Assembly: GCA_002381565.1 (NCBI GenBank)
Contig: DFWZ01000023.1
Coordinates: forward strand, 4,810-30,888
Source: Gallionella sp. UBA4121
Lineage (GTDB): Bacteria; Pseudomonadota; Gammaproteobacteria; Burkholderiales; Gallionellaceae
Length of the DNA: 26,079 nucleotides
Reading direction: 5' to 3'
The position numbers were made by a program, and so were the translations under genes. The notes under the pieces are model-generated. The model ran no database searches. It worked only from the letters and a program-made list of their open reading frames with translations, and was not told where the DNA came from. Shown here one piece after another: positions 15,618 through 23,394 of this stretch. How positions within the stretch are numbered: position 1 is the stretch's first letter; every line of letters begins with the position of its first letter.

Positions 15618-16382
15618 ATGAACGGATTGATAAAGTCTTTTGTGCCTGAAAAAAAATTTGGTTTTATCAAAGGCGACGACGGTAAGGATTATTTCTTTCA
15701 TCTCAACGAATTTAAAAATTCGGCTCATCACAAAAATATTGTCGATGGTACGGTTGTTGAGTTTGAACCTAGCGCCACACCAAAGGGATATCGTGCAGTT
15801 AATTGCATACTCCCTAAACATGAAGATTTTTCGGCGATTTCTTCATATGTAAAACCAGATGAATTTTTAACCTCAAAAACAGAAATTATTCAGGGCTGGG
15901 AAATTGTTGAACGCGGAGCATGGGTAATTTCAGGATCATCTCGAAATTCACCTGATGAGGCAAAAGAGAATGCTATTTTCAATGCTCGCCGTATTGGAGC
16001 AAATGCACTCGTGGAATTTAAGTATATAAAATCAACAGGCGAAGAAGCTGGTACTGGTCTTCATGGCATTCATCATTTTACAATTCACAATTTTTACGGG
16101 CGAATTGTCACGGTAGCAAGGCGAAGTAAGAATGGCGGTTTTTCAATTAACGATCTCAAAGGCATCAATAACCGAGCGTTGCAAGTAACTAATGCCGCTA
16201 AATTAATTTATGTAAAGAAGAAAAAAAAATCCGTAATTAAAACTGGTTCGATTGCTCTTTTTTCACTTGCTGGTTTTGTAATTTCGCCGGTTTTCGTTTT
16301 CGTTGGATTTGGCTTGGCTATATACACGCTTGAAATTTGGCGTAGAAAACCTGAGAAAATTGATTGGCTTTGGCAAGCATAA
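15618..16382 (+). CDS. Cold-shock-domain protein with C-terminal hydrophobic segments
   Basis: The 254-residue product (from ATG 15618; a TTG two codons earlier is possible) begins MNGLIKSFVPEKKFGFIKGD. RNP1-like KFGFIKG (13-19) and RNP2-like DYFFHL (24-29) show a cold-shock/S1-like nucleic-acid-binding domain over residues 1-65. Residues ~88-172 form an unrecognised domain, with AKENAIFNARRIGANALVEFKY in its centre, reminiscent of small bacterial domains that begin with an alanine-rich helix. After KKKKK near 199-204 come one or two membrane-spanning stretches (206-240), as in CSD proteins fused to membrane anchors. Codon use is AT-rich compared with the B12 operon, suggesting acquisition. 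The ribosome binding site is weak. The role is unknown; membrane-tethered RNA binding is only a suggestion. Confidence 0.85.
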   Translation: MNGLIKSFVPEKKFGFIKGDDGKDYFFHLNEFKNSAHHKNIVDGTVVEFEPSATPKGYRAVNCILPKHEDFSAISSYVKPDEFLTSKTEIIQGWEIVERGAWVISGSSRNSPDEAKENAIFNARRIGANALVEFKYIKSTGEEAGTGLHGIHHFTIHNFYGRIVTVARRSKNGGFSINDLKGINNRALQVTNAAKLIYVKKKKKSVIKTGSIALFSLAGFVISPVFVFVGFGLAIYTLEIWRRKPEKIDWLWQA

Positions 16383-16778
16383 ATGCTAGCTAACAAATTG
16401 ATGGTTGAATATCCGCTGATGGCACATAGTAATAATTCGCACATCGAAAATCATCGCCGAAAAGCCGCCACTCAACGAGCTGCGCACATCGACAAACATC
16501 AATCGCCCAACTGTTGCCGCATTGAGATAACTTGTTGGCCACCCACATCTCTTGCCTACCAGATTTATTGTAACAAAACTGACCTGCAGTAAACTTTCCG
16601 ATTTGTAGCCCTTAAACGGAAAGTTCAGATTTCACGCCTGGCATTGGCGAGGGTTTGGAGGGATCTGGTGAGGATCACCAACCATCATAAATCGGAAAGA
16701 TTTATATTAAATTTTTCTCCATCTTCTCCATATAAAAACAACTGCACTTATGACACGGCTTATCTTTATCACTCACAA
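16383..16778. other. Intergenic region with inverted CTTTCCG words
   Basis: No convincing gene. AACTTTCCG (16592-16600) and CGGAAAGTT (16617-16625) form a 9-bp inverted repeat with a 16-nt loop, and CTTTCCGATTT (16594-16604) recurs inverted as AAATCGGAAAG (16689-16699). A TGGTGAGGATCACCA palindrome lies between them. These sites are at the 3' side of the recombinase gene, where attachment or arm sites could be, but nothing proves that. Confidence 0.4.
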
Positions 16779-17918
16779 TCATATCCCTTCACATCCATTA
16801 CTAAAATCGTCTTTAGCGGGAGGTGTGCTATCCGGCACAGATGATGATGGTTTCTTTATGCGACGGCTGCCGTAGTAAGCAGAACCAATCGATACCCGAG
16901 AATGCCCTGCCCGCTCCATCAGCTTCTGACTCGCTACCTGCAACTCATCCGGATCAACCTGACTCAAGTCACCACCCCTCACTGGAGCCTCTATCCCCAG
17001 CAAGCGTTTAAAACTTTCCTGCATGTATTGATGCCTCAGTCCATGGGCAGTAATTCCATCCTGCGCCAGCGTAATCCCACACTTCTTCATCACATAATAA
17101 AAATGCTTCCGCCTCTGCTCATCGTCTCCACCACGATTGCCCAAAAAACCTGACTTCTTATCAGAGAGCGCCTTCGCCCTATTAAGCACATCCCGCTGTA
17201 CTTCGTTTTCAATAGGCACAACCCGGGACCGGCCACCTTTCGTCCCATCTCGAACGAATACAAAATCACCTTCATTCGCCGACGACGGCTTAAGCGACAT
17301 CGCCTCCAATACGCGCAAACCAAAAGACAGGCACAGCTCCCGTTGCATTGACACAACTCTACTTTCTTCAGCGACCTCCGCAATCTTGGCTGCTACATCG
17401 ACTCCCTTACCAACCCAAGACTTGTCGTCCTTTACTACCGTTGACCTGCGCACTGACGCCTTGTCCTTTACATAATTTGTAGAGTCCCGAACCATCCCGT
17501 TCTTTCCGACCCACTCACAAAACAAGCGCATGATTGAAATCTTATTCTGAATGGTCGAGGGGGCCTGATTCATTTCCTCCAGGTAATTAAAGACGGCACG
17601 CAGATGCTTTTCCCTTAAGTTATGCACGCTCTCGATCCGGTACCCAAGCATAAACAGATCGCTGAAAAAACCACGAATCACCGTCGCTCGCTTCTCCTGA
17701 GTTTCGTACCCAACCTTCTTGTCTTTATGTGCCCCTTTATCTTGGTTAGCCTGAAGGATCATAAATATCTCATCACTACATCGCGTCGGGATTTTGTGCA
17801 CCGACTTGTGACTGCTATTTCTGCCATTCACACGACCTGGCTTGGATTTATTCCTGTCAGACTGTTCATAGCTACCCGCGTCTTTAACACCTGCTGTGAT
17901 ACTTTTTTCTTCTTCCAC
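16779..17918 (-). CDS. Tyrosine recombinase / integrase
   Basis: A 379-residue protein. I start it at GTG 17916-17918 because AGGAG lies 6 nt upstream; the frame is open to GTG 17949-17951 without a comparable signal. An N-terminal SAM-like core-binding region (about 50-150) is followed by the catalytic domain with Arg202 (SFGLRVLEAM), Lys227 (DGTKGGRSR), His292 and Arg295 (HGLRHQY), His339 (AGHSR) and the Tyr348/349 pair (GSAYYGS): the full catalytic set, so it may be active. The layout resembles the integrase type found on genomic islands of Proteobacteria. No tRNA or phage/ICE gene is next to it in the window. It faces the cold-shock gene tail to tail. Confidence 0.9.
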   Translation of the reverse strand: MEEEKSITAGVKDAGSYEQSDRNKSKPGRVNGRNSSHKSVHKIPTRCSDEIFMILQANQDKGAHKDKKVGYETQEKRATVIRGFFSDLFMLGYRIESVHNLREKHLRAVFNYLEEMNQAPSTIQNKISIMRLFCEWVGKNGMVRDSTNYVKDKASVRRSTVVKDDKSWVGKGVDVAAKIAEVAEESRVVSMQRELCLSFGLRVLEAMSLKPSSANEGDFVFVRDGTKGGRSRVVPIENEVQRDVLNRAKALSDKKSGFLGNRGGDDEQRRKHFYYVMKKCGITLAQDGITAHGLRHQYMQESFKRLLGIEAPVRGGDLSQVDPDELQVASQKLMERAGHSRVSIGSAYYGSRRIKKPSSSVPDSTPPAKDDFSNGCEGI

Positions 17919-19128
17919 TTTATTCTCCTGCGATCCGTAACTGACAATCACCTAAGAACAGTCGCCTCCGCAAAACACAACGTCCATCACATGTTCTGTG
18001 GGCGTGACTGTCCTTCCGTGTCTCTAATCTCATGCTTACTTATTTTTTTCTGATTAGTCAGATCAGGGTCGCGGTTGACCAGCCGCTCTGGTCCTGAATT
18101 ACCGTCAGGTCGGGGAGTGTCATTTTGGCGTTAGCCACGGTAGGTACGTAAGTTTCTAGGGGGACATACTGAAAAGCCATTTCTGCCTAATCAATAAATG
18201 CAACTTGCGTTGCCCTGGTATTAACCAGTCCGTCAGCGTCATCTAAGACACACCCTAATCTTTGAATCTTGTAGCACAACACACAAGGTCAACTCTATTT
18301 ACCAGCTACCACCACTGATATCAGCCTCTCGGCACCCTTTTTTCCCCTGTACATAAACTCGCGGAGCGCCGCAGTCATTTATGTCACACCACTTCCAATC
18401 AAGGAAGGAGGGGTATGTGTAAGCCTGTAACTGGTACTTCTTTTCGTCTTTAATGGACATCCTGCTAATTCATCTTCCAGATTCCGATACTGTTTCTCCC
18501 TTACGTCTGTTACTCCAGGCATAGCCTTGGCAGAACGACGAACAACACGACAACGCACATCAAAACACCACCAGCCAACTCGCTAAAAAGCCTAATCGGC
18601 CTCGTGCATGTTGATTCTGGATGTCAGTGTGCCCGCATCAGGGGTACTACAGCTCTACTCTCTTTTGATTTATTACAGATTGGATGTCCTGCCACGACAA
18701 TGGCGGACGATGGACATAACGGATGGTCCGTTACCTTCCACCTACTAAGAAGCCCTAAACTCAGGACGGATTTGTAGTGTGCTGCTACTACTAGATTCGC
18801 GGTGACTAACCGCTTTATGGAACGAAATTCTTACACCTTTCCTGCATAACAGGGCAACAGTAAGCCGATGCAGCACCTTTGCCGGGTACCAGTCGGACTC
18901 CACACTTAAGTGAAAGTGAGCGCATTTGAGCATAAAGAAACCTGCTGTGTCAAATTATTAGAATGGCGTTATCCGCTTCATCTCTATCTATTTTTTTGAG
19001 CGCCGCCTTTATTTACCAAAATCTCTCAATCACTCTCTCTCGAATTATTTTTAGATTTAAACAAATAATTTCACCTGAATGGTCAATTTTGTACCGTGTG
19101 GCATTCAAAAAGGCACGGGTTTTCATTT

Positions 19129-19479
19129 TTACAACGTCATATTCTTAAATTTCGCACCACCAATATTGGTCCCTTTTTGGTCTCTTTTGTAGACGCGCAA
19201 CTTGTAAAATGGGAAAGTTCTCACATCAAGTTCTTTTTGTTTAAAAATTCGTCCCTTTTTGGTCTCTTTTTCCAGGCCGACACCTGCACTTTCCCACACG
19301 ATCTTGAGACCATCGGCAAGGGCATCGGCGACGTCCTGACCAAAGGCATTGGCAATCAGTTCATAATCAACATGAGTCAGACTTTTAAGTGTCGACTGGT
19401 TATACGAATAATTGATCAACCAGTGGAGCGTACCTTGATGCGTTCCGTCTCGGATGTGTTGTATATCCAGAGTGCGTTG
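19129..19479 (-). pseudogene. Remnant of an unknown protein-coding gene
   Basis: The frame is open from just after TAG 19480-19482 to the stop at 19129, 116 codons, without a proper start. It reads protein-like: IRDGTHQGTLHWLINYSY, then LTHVDYELIANAFGQDVA and DALADGLKIVWESAGVGLE. The wording is reminiscent of internal segments of large NACHT/STAND-type NTPase proteins, but that is a weak memory-based impression. The last ~40 codons, rich in Lys and carrying the direct repeat, look like joined unrelated sequence. The fragment lacks both ends of any normal protein. Confidence 0.45.
19169..19270 (+). repeat. 20-bp direct repeats, 82 bp apart
   Basis: GTCCCTTTTTGGTCTCTTTT occurs at 19169-19188 and again, identically, at 19251-19270, leaving 62 bp between. 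Both lie within the gene remnant, where they encode a repeated K-R/E-x-K-K-G-like stretch on the minus strand. They might mark a small insertion or duplication. Confidence 0.7.
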
Positions 19480-19488
19480 CTAGATGTC

Positions 19489-19531
19489 TGCTATGGCCGA
19501 GACAGGGACGGGCCGAAAATCGGCCATAGCA
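19489..19531. repeat. Perfect 12-bp inverted repeat (hairpin)
   Basis: TGCTATGGCCGA at 19489-19500 pairs fully with TCGGCCATAGCA at 19520-19531 across a 19-nt loop. There is no T-run on either side, so it is not a typical intrinsic terminator. Confidence 0.75.
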
Positions 19532-19612
19532 GTCGGTCGCGTTGCCCCGAACTCAATTGACTCTGAATGGCCGCTTTGTGGCATGATATTAGCAAGGTTG
19601 TATAGCGGCAAC

Positions 19613-19657
19613 GTGCCATTACCTGCACTTCAGACATATGAAATTGGATGACCGCTA
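19613..19657 (+). repeat. Dispersed intergenic repeat, copy 1
   Basis: This 45-bp stretch begins GTGCCATTACC and ends GACCGCTA, and matches 25334-25377 at most positions including TTCA and GAAA words at the same places. It resembles the intergenic repeats with AGCGGTC/GACCGCT arms common in several proteobacterial genomes. Copy 2 retains the GACCGCT-AGCGGTC hairpin; this copy does not. Confidence 0.55.
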
Positions 19658-19711
19658 TCGGCAGTAAAGCAAACATTCGCGAGTAGTCAACTCTATTTAC
19701 GGAGAAATCAT

Positions 19712-19936
19712 ATGGTTACCATAAGTTGGCCAGAACCTCAAAAGTATCCGGTTAATCTGTATTCAGTTATACCGGGCTGGATGATTTATTTTAATGATAA
19801 GGAGAAAGTTTTCATGCACTATCTGCAAGAGCAGTTTATTCTTGATGGAGTTAAAGTCGTCCCATCTGCCGGATTGCTTGCTGGTCGCGCCACTAAAGTA
19901 CATAGTCTTCTGAGCAAGATAACGGAAAACAGATAA
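19712..19936 (+). CDS. Small hypothetical protein, 74 residues
   Basis: ATG 19712 has GGAG 7 nt upstream (19701-19704), a good ribosome binding site. The product begins MVTISWPEPQKYPVNLYSV and includes GWMIYFNDKEKVFMHYLQ and GLLAGRATKVHSLLSK. I recognise no domain; there is no signal peptide or membrane segment. It stands alone between the repeat-rich region and metR. A chance ORF is possible, but the start signal and normal amino-acid make-up favour a real gene or the start of a truncated one. Confidence 0.45.
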   Translation: MVTISWPEPQKYPVNLYSVIPGWMIYFNDKEKVFMHYLQEQFILDGVKVVPSAGLLAGRATKVHSLLSKITENR

Positions 19937-20005
19937 ATAAAGAACAGCACCCAGCATACCCCTCATTGGGTTTGGCGTTCAAAATCCGCAGTCATGGTTG
20001 CTGTT

Positions 20006-20908
20006 CTATACCTTGTTGGTCGTGGGGAATGGCTGCCGGGCTTGGTCAATAAAGGCGTTAAGGTACTCAATATCGAGGTCTGCCTCGCGCACGCCCAGAA
20101 ATATCTGCTTTGAGATGCCCTTTGCTCCGAGGCGAACGGGGGTAATTTCAACCTTGTCGGCATACTCTTCCACCAACCAGCGCGGCAAGGCAGCCACGCC
20201 TCGTCCACTTGCCACCATCTGCAACATGATGTCGGTTGTTTCGATGACCTTGTGCCGCTTTGGCATGATGCCGGCGGGCATCAAAAACTGGTTATAAATA
20301 TCGAGTCGGTCGATAGCAACGGGATAGGCAATCAGGATTTCATCAGCCAGTTGTTCTGGCTTGACATACGAGGTTGCTGCCAGCGGATGCTTGCGTCCCA
20401 CCACCAATACTTGCTCATAGTCAAATACCGCCTCGAAGCGCAACCCCGGACGGTACAAAGGATCAGGTGTGACGAGCAGGTCAATCTCGTAGCCAAATAA
20501 CGCAGCGATGCCGCCAAACTGAAACTTCTGTTTGACGTCGACATCCACATCAGACCAGTTCTCCAAGTACGGTGACACGACCTTGAGCAGCCATTGATAG
20601 CAGGGATGACACTCCATGCCTATGCGTAGCGTGCCTCGCTCGCCCTTCGCATACTCCTTCATGCGTTCCTCAGCATAGACCAGTTGTGGCAGTACCCTAT
20701 TAGCTACTCCAAGCAGGTATTCACCAGCCTGGGTCAGTTTGAGGCTTCGGCCTTCCCTAAGCCATATGTCTATACCCAGTTGATGTTCCAGCTTCTTGAC
20801 GGCATGGCTCAATGCCGACTGACTCAGGCACAGCACGTTGGCGGCCGCAGTCAGCGACCCTTGGCGGTCTACCTCCCGCACGATGGACAAATGAATTCTT
20901 TCAAGCAT
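20006..20908 (-). CDS. metR: LysR-family regulator MetR
   Basis: A 300-residue LysR-type regulator. The winged helix at 1-60 reads LSIVREVDRQGSLTAAANVLCLSQSALSHAVKKLE; the effector domain contains GMECHPCYQWLLKVV, a hallmark of MetR, and LVTPDPL and GRGVAALPRWLVEEY. MetR uses homocysteine as co-inducer to activate metE and related genes. It is divergent from metE with a 101-nt spacer carrying an inverted repeat, the classical arrangement for this pair. Confidence 0.94.
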   Translation of the reverse strand: MLERIHLSIVREVDRQGSLTAAANVLCLSQSALSHAVKKLEHQLGIDIWLREGRSLKLTQAGEYLLGVANRVLPQLVYAEERMKEYAKGERGTLRIGMECHPCYQWLLKVVSPYLENWSDVDVDVKQKFQFGGIAALFGYEIDLLVTPDPLYRPGLRFEAVFDYEQVLVVGRKHPLAATSYVKPEQLADEILIAYPVAIDRLDIYNQFLMPAGIMPKRHKVIETTDIMLQMVASGRGVAALPRWLVEEYADKVEITPVRLGAKGISKQIFLGVREADLDIEYLNAFIDQARQPFPTTNKV

Positions 20909-20938
20909 TGCGGTTCATGAATAAAAGTAATCATTAAG

Positions 20939-20961
20939 TGAAATAATATCATTATATTTCA
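20939..20961. promoter_or_regulatory. Putative MetR operator in the metR-metE spacer
   Basis: TGAAATA (20939-20945) and TATTTCA (20955-20961) form a perfect 7-bp inverted repeat with 9 nt between. The TGAA...TTCA ends fit the known MetR half-sites, though the spacing is longer than the usual TGAA-N5-TTCA. A further TTCATGAAT palindrome (20924-20932 region) and ATGAATCA beyond it may add sites. Clear -35/-10 boxes for metE were not identified. Confidence 0.5.
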
Positions 20962-21009
20962 TGAATCACTAACCTTATCATGCATACATCTCTTGAACGA
21001 AAGTAAAAC

Positions 21010-23286
21010 ATGGTTACGACACATAATTTGGGTTTCCCACGCATCGGCGCCAAGCGCGAACTGAAATTAGCCCTTGAGTCTTACTGGAAAGGCCCGTCCT
21101 CCCGCGACGATCTCAAAGCGTTCGGTGCACAACTGCGTCAGCGCCACTGGCAAAACCAGTCCCATCTGGACATGGTGCCGGTGGGTGATTTCGCCTTCTA
21201 CGATCAGGTGCTGGATATGAGCTTTACGCTGGGCAACCTGCCCGAGCGCGTACGCGGCTACAGCGGCGATCAGTTGGACAATTATTTCCGCGTGGCGCGT
21301 GGTCGTTCGGCTGCGACGACTGGGGGGCGCGATGTCGCCGCAGGCGAGATGACCAAGTGGTTCGATACCAACTACCACTATATTGTCCCGGAGTTTACTG
21401 CTGCTACCGAGTTCAAGCTGGACGCCTCGCGCCTGCTGGAACAACTGGCCGAAGCCACGGCGCAGGGTATCAATACCAAGCCCGTGATCATCGGTCCGGT
21501 CACTTACTTGTGGCTGGGCAAGGCCAAGGACGACTCCAATAAGCTGGCTTTGCTGGAGCGTTTGTTGCCGGTGTACGCCGAATTGCTGGAAAAACTGACT
21601 GTACAGGGGGCGGAGTGGGTGCAAATTGATGAACCCGTTCTGGTCACCGAACTGGATGCAGATTGGCAACACGCATTTAATTATGCTTACCATCACCTCA
21701 AGAGCAGCCGCGTCAAGTTGCTGCTGACCACCTATTTCGGCATGCTGCAAGATAACCTGCATCTCGCTTGCAATCTGCCAGTGGCGGGCCTGCACCTGGA
21801 TGCGATCAATGCCCGCGACGAAATTCAGCCGCTGCTGAACCTGCTGCCGTCGCACAAGGTGCTATCACTGGGGGTTATCAATGGCCGCAACATCTGGAAA
21901 ACCGACCTCAATGCCACGCTCGATTGGCTAGAGCCTTTCGCGGCACGGTTGGGTGAACGTCTATGGATTGCACCATCTTGCTCGCTACTGCACGTACCGG
22001 TGGATCTTGCCAGTGAACAGAAACTGGATGTTGAAATCAAGTCGTGGCTCGCTTACGCCTTGCAGAAACTGGATGAGCTGAAGACTCTCGCCACTGCTTT
22101 GAACAATGGGCGTGCAGCAGTGGCTACCGAACTGGCAGCTAACCAAACCGCCATCGCCGCACGCCGCACATCTCCGCGCGTGACCAACCCGGCGGTCAGA
22201 GCGGCCATCGCCAACATCATCCCAACGTTGGGCCAGCGCAAGAGCCCCTATCCGGTTCGCGCCAGGAAACAGGCCGCTTTGTTGAAATTGCCGCTCTATC
22301 CCACTACGACCATCGGTTCTTTCCCGCAGACAGCGGAAATTCGTCAGGCACGCAGCCAATTCAAGGCTGGCGTGCTAGATGAAGCTGGATACAAGGCGGC
22401 AATGCGCGCAGAAATCGAGCGCAGTGTGCGCGAGCAGGAAGCCTTGGGCCTGGACGTGCTGGTACATGGCGAAGCCGAGCGCAACGACATGGTGGAGTAT
22501 TTTGGCGAACAACTCGATGGCTACGCCTTCAGCCAGTTCGGCTGGGTGCAGTCCTATGGATCGCGCTGCGTCAAGCCGCCAATCCTGTTCGGCGACATCA
22601 GTCGCCCGAAGGCAATGACCGTCGACTGGATTAAATACGCACAATCGCTGACCAGTAAGCCCATGAAAGGCATGTTGACCGGCCCGGTGACGATACTGAA
22701 CTGGTCTTTCGTCCGCGACGATCAGCCGCGCTCTGTTTCTTGTTACCAGCTTGCTTTAGCAATTCGCGAGGAAGTGCAGGATCTGGAGAAGGCAGGAATA
22801 CGTGTGATCCAGATCGACGAAGCTGCTTTACGCGAAGGCTTGCCACTGCGCAAGTCGCAGTGGCAGAAATATCTCGACTGGGCGGTAGAGTCCTTCCGCA
22901 TTACCGCCAACGGTGTGCAGGATGAAACTCAGATTCATACCCATATGTGCTACTCGGAATTCAACGACATTATCGCGTCAATCGCCGATATGGACGCCGA
23001 TGTCATCACGATTGAGACTTCCCGTTCCGATATGGAACTGCTTGATGTCTTCGATCACTTCAAGTATCCGAACGAAATTGGTCCGGGCGTATATGACATC
23101 CACTCGCCCAATATCCCGACACAGGAACATATCGTGCAACTGATGAAGAAGGCTGCGGAACGTATTCCAGCTGAGCGACTGTGGGTGAATCCGGACTGCG
23201 GTCTTAAGACGCGACAATGGTCTGAAGTTATCCCCGCACTGACCAACATGGTGGCGGCAGCCAAAACCCTGCGCGGTCAAGCCTGA
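21010..23286 (+). CDS. metE: Cobalamin-independent methionine synthase
   Basis: A 758-residue protein, the usual length, with the N-terminal LGFPRIGAKRELKLALESYW motif. Zinc ligands are in place: His645 and Cys647 in HTHMCYSEF, and Cys730 in NPDCGLKTR; TTTIGSFPQTAEIR begins the catalytic C-terminal half, and DVLVHGEAERNDMVEYFGE is also conserved. It transfers methyl from 5-methyltetrahydrofolate-triglutamate to homocysteine. Divergent MetR should activate it. The Shine-Dalgarno is weak. GlyA, the source of one-carbon units, follows 108 nt downstream. Confidence 0.97.
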   Translation: MVTTHNLGFPRIGAKRELKLALESYWKGPSSRDDLKAFGAQLRQRHWQNQSHLDMVPVGDFAFYDQVLDMSFTLGNLPERVRGYSGDQLDNYFRVARGRSAATTGGRDVAAGEMTKWFDTNYHYIVPEFTAATEFKLDASRLLEQLAEATAQGINTKPVIIGPVTYLWLGKAKDDSNKLALLERLLPVYAELLEKLTVQGAEWVQIDEPVLVTELDADWQHAFNYAYHHLKSSRVKLLLTTYFGMLQDNLHLACNLPVAGLHLDAINARDEIQPLLNLLPSHKVLSLGVINGRNIWKTDLNATLDWLEPFAARLGERLWIAPSCSLLHVPVDLASEQKLDVEIKSWLAYALQKLDELKTLATALNNGRAAVATELAANQTAIAARRTSPRVTNPAVRAAIANIIPTLGQRKSPYPVRARKQAALLKLPLYPTTTIGSFPQTAEIRQARSQFKAGVLDEAGYKAAMRAEIERSVREQEALGLDVLVHGEAERNDMVEYFGEQLDGYAFSQFGWVQSYGSRCVKPPILFGDISRPKAMTVDWIKYAQSLTSKPMKGMLTGPVTILNWSFVRDDQPRSVSCYQLALAIREEVQDLEKAGIRVIQIDEAALREGLPLRKSQWQKYLDWAVESFRITANGVQDETQIHTHMCYSEFNDIIASIADMDADVITIETSRSDMELLDVFDHFKYPNEIGPGVYDIHSPNIPTQEHIVQLMKKAAERIPAERLWVNPDCGLKTRQWSEVIPALTNMVAAAKTLRGQA

Positions 23287-23394
23287 GGCAGCGTTTCTGC
23301 CGTGCGTAGCGTACCGAACATTGACGCCGCGCACGGTATTTCCAACCACGTTTCCCGAAACCGTCTCGGGCTTCATTTTTGCAAAAGGACAATC

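Larger units (their letters stand above)
17919..19711. other. About 1.8 kb with almost no recognisable genes
   Basis: Open frames in this stretch are short and look like chance. What can be seen: a TAACGGA/TCCGTTA-type palindrome near 18717-18732; the 15-bp word GTCAACTCTATTTAC at 18288-18302 and again at 19686-19700; a broken gene remnant (19129-19479, minus); a 20-bp direct repeat at 19169-19188 and 19251-19270; a 12-bp perfect hairpin at 19489-19531; and a dispersed-repeat member at 19613-19657. Base composition is even and no rRNA, tRNA or CRISPR repeats are visible. It looks like a decayed accessory region beside the recombinase. Confidence 0.5.

Noticed and set aside
17622..18053. 143-codon plus-strand ORF opposite the recombinase 5' end
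   Set aside because: Mostly antisense to the recombinase gene and without recognisable features or a start signal.
19937..20005. Weak hairpin downstream of metR as a terminator
   Set aside because: Stem of only about five pairs with a long loop and no clear T-run.
21067..22359. Long minus-strand frames opposite metE
   Set aside because: Shadow frames of a highly conserved metE; no start signals or family features.
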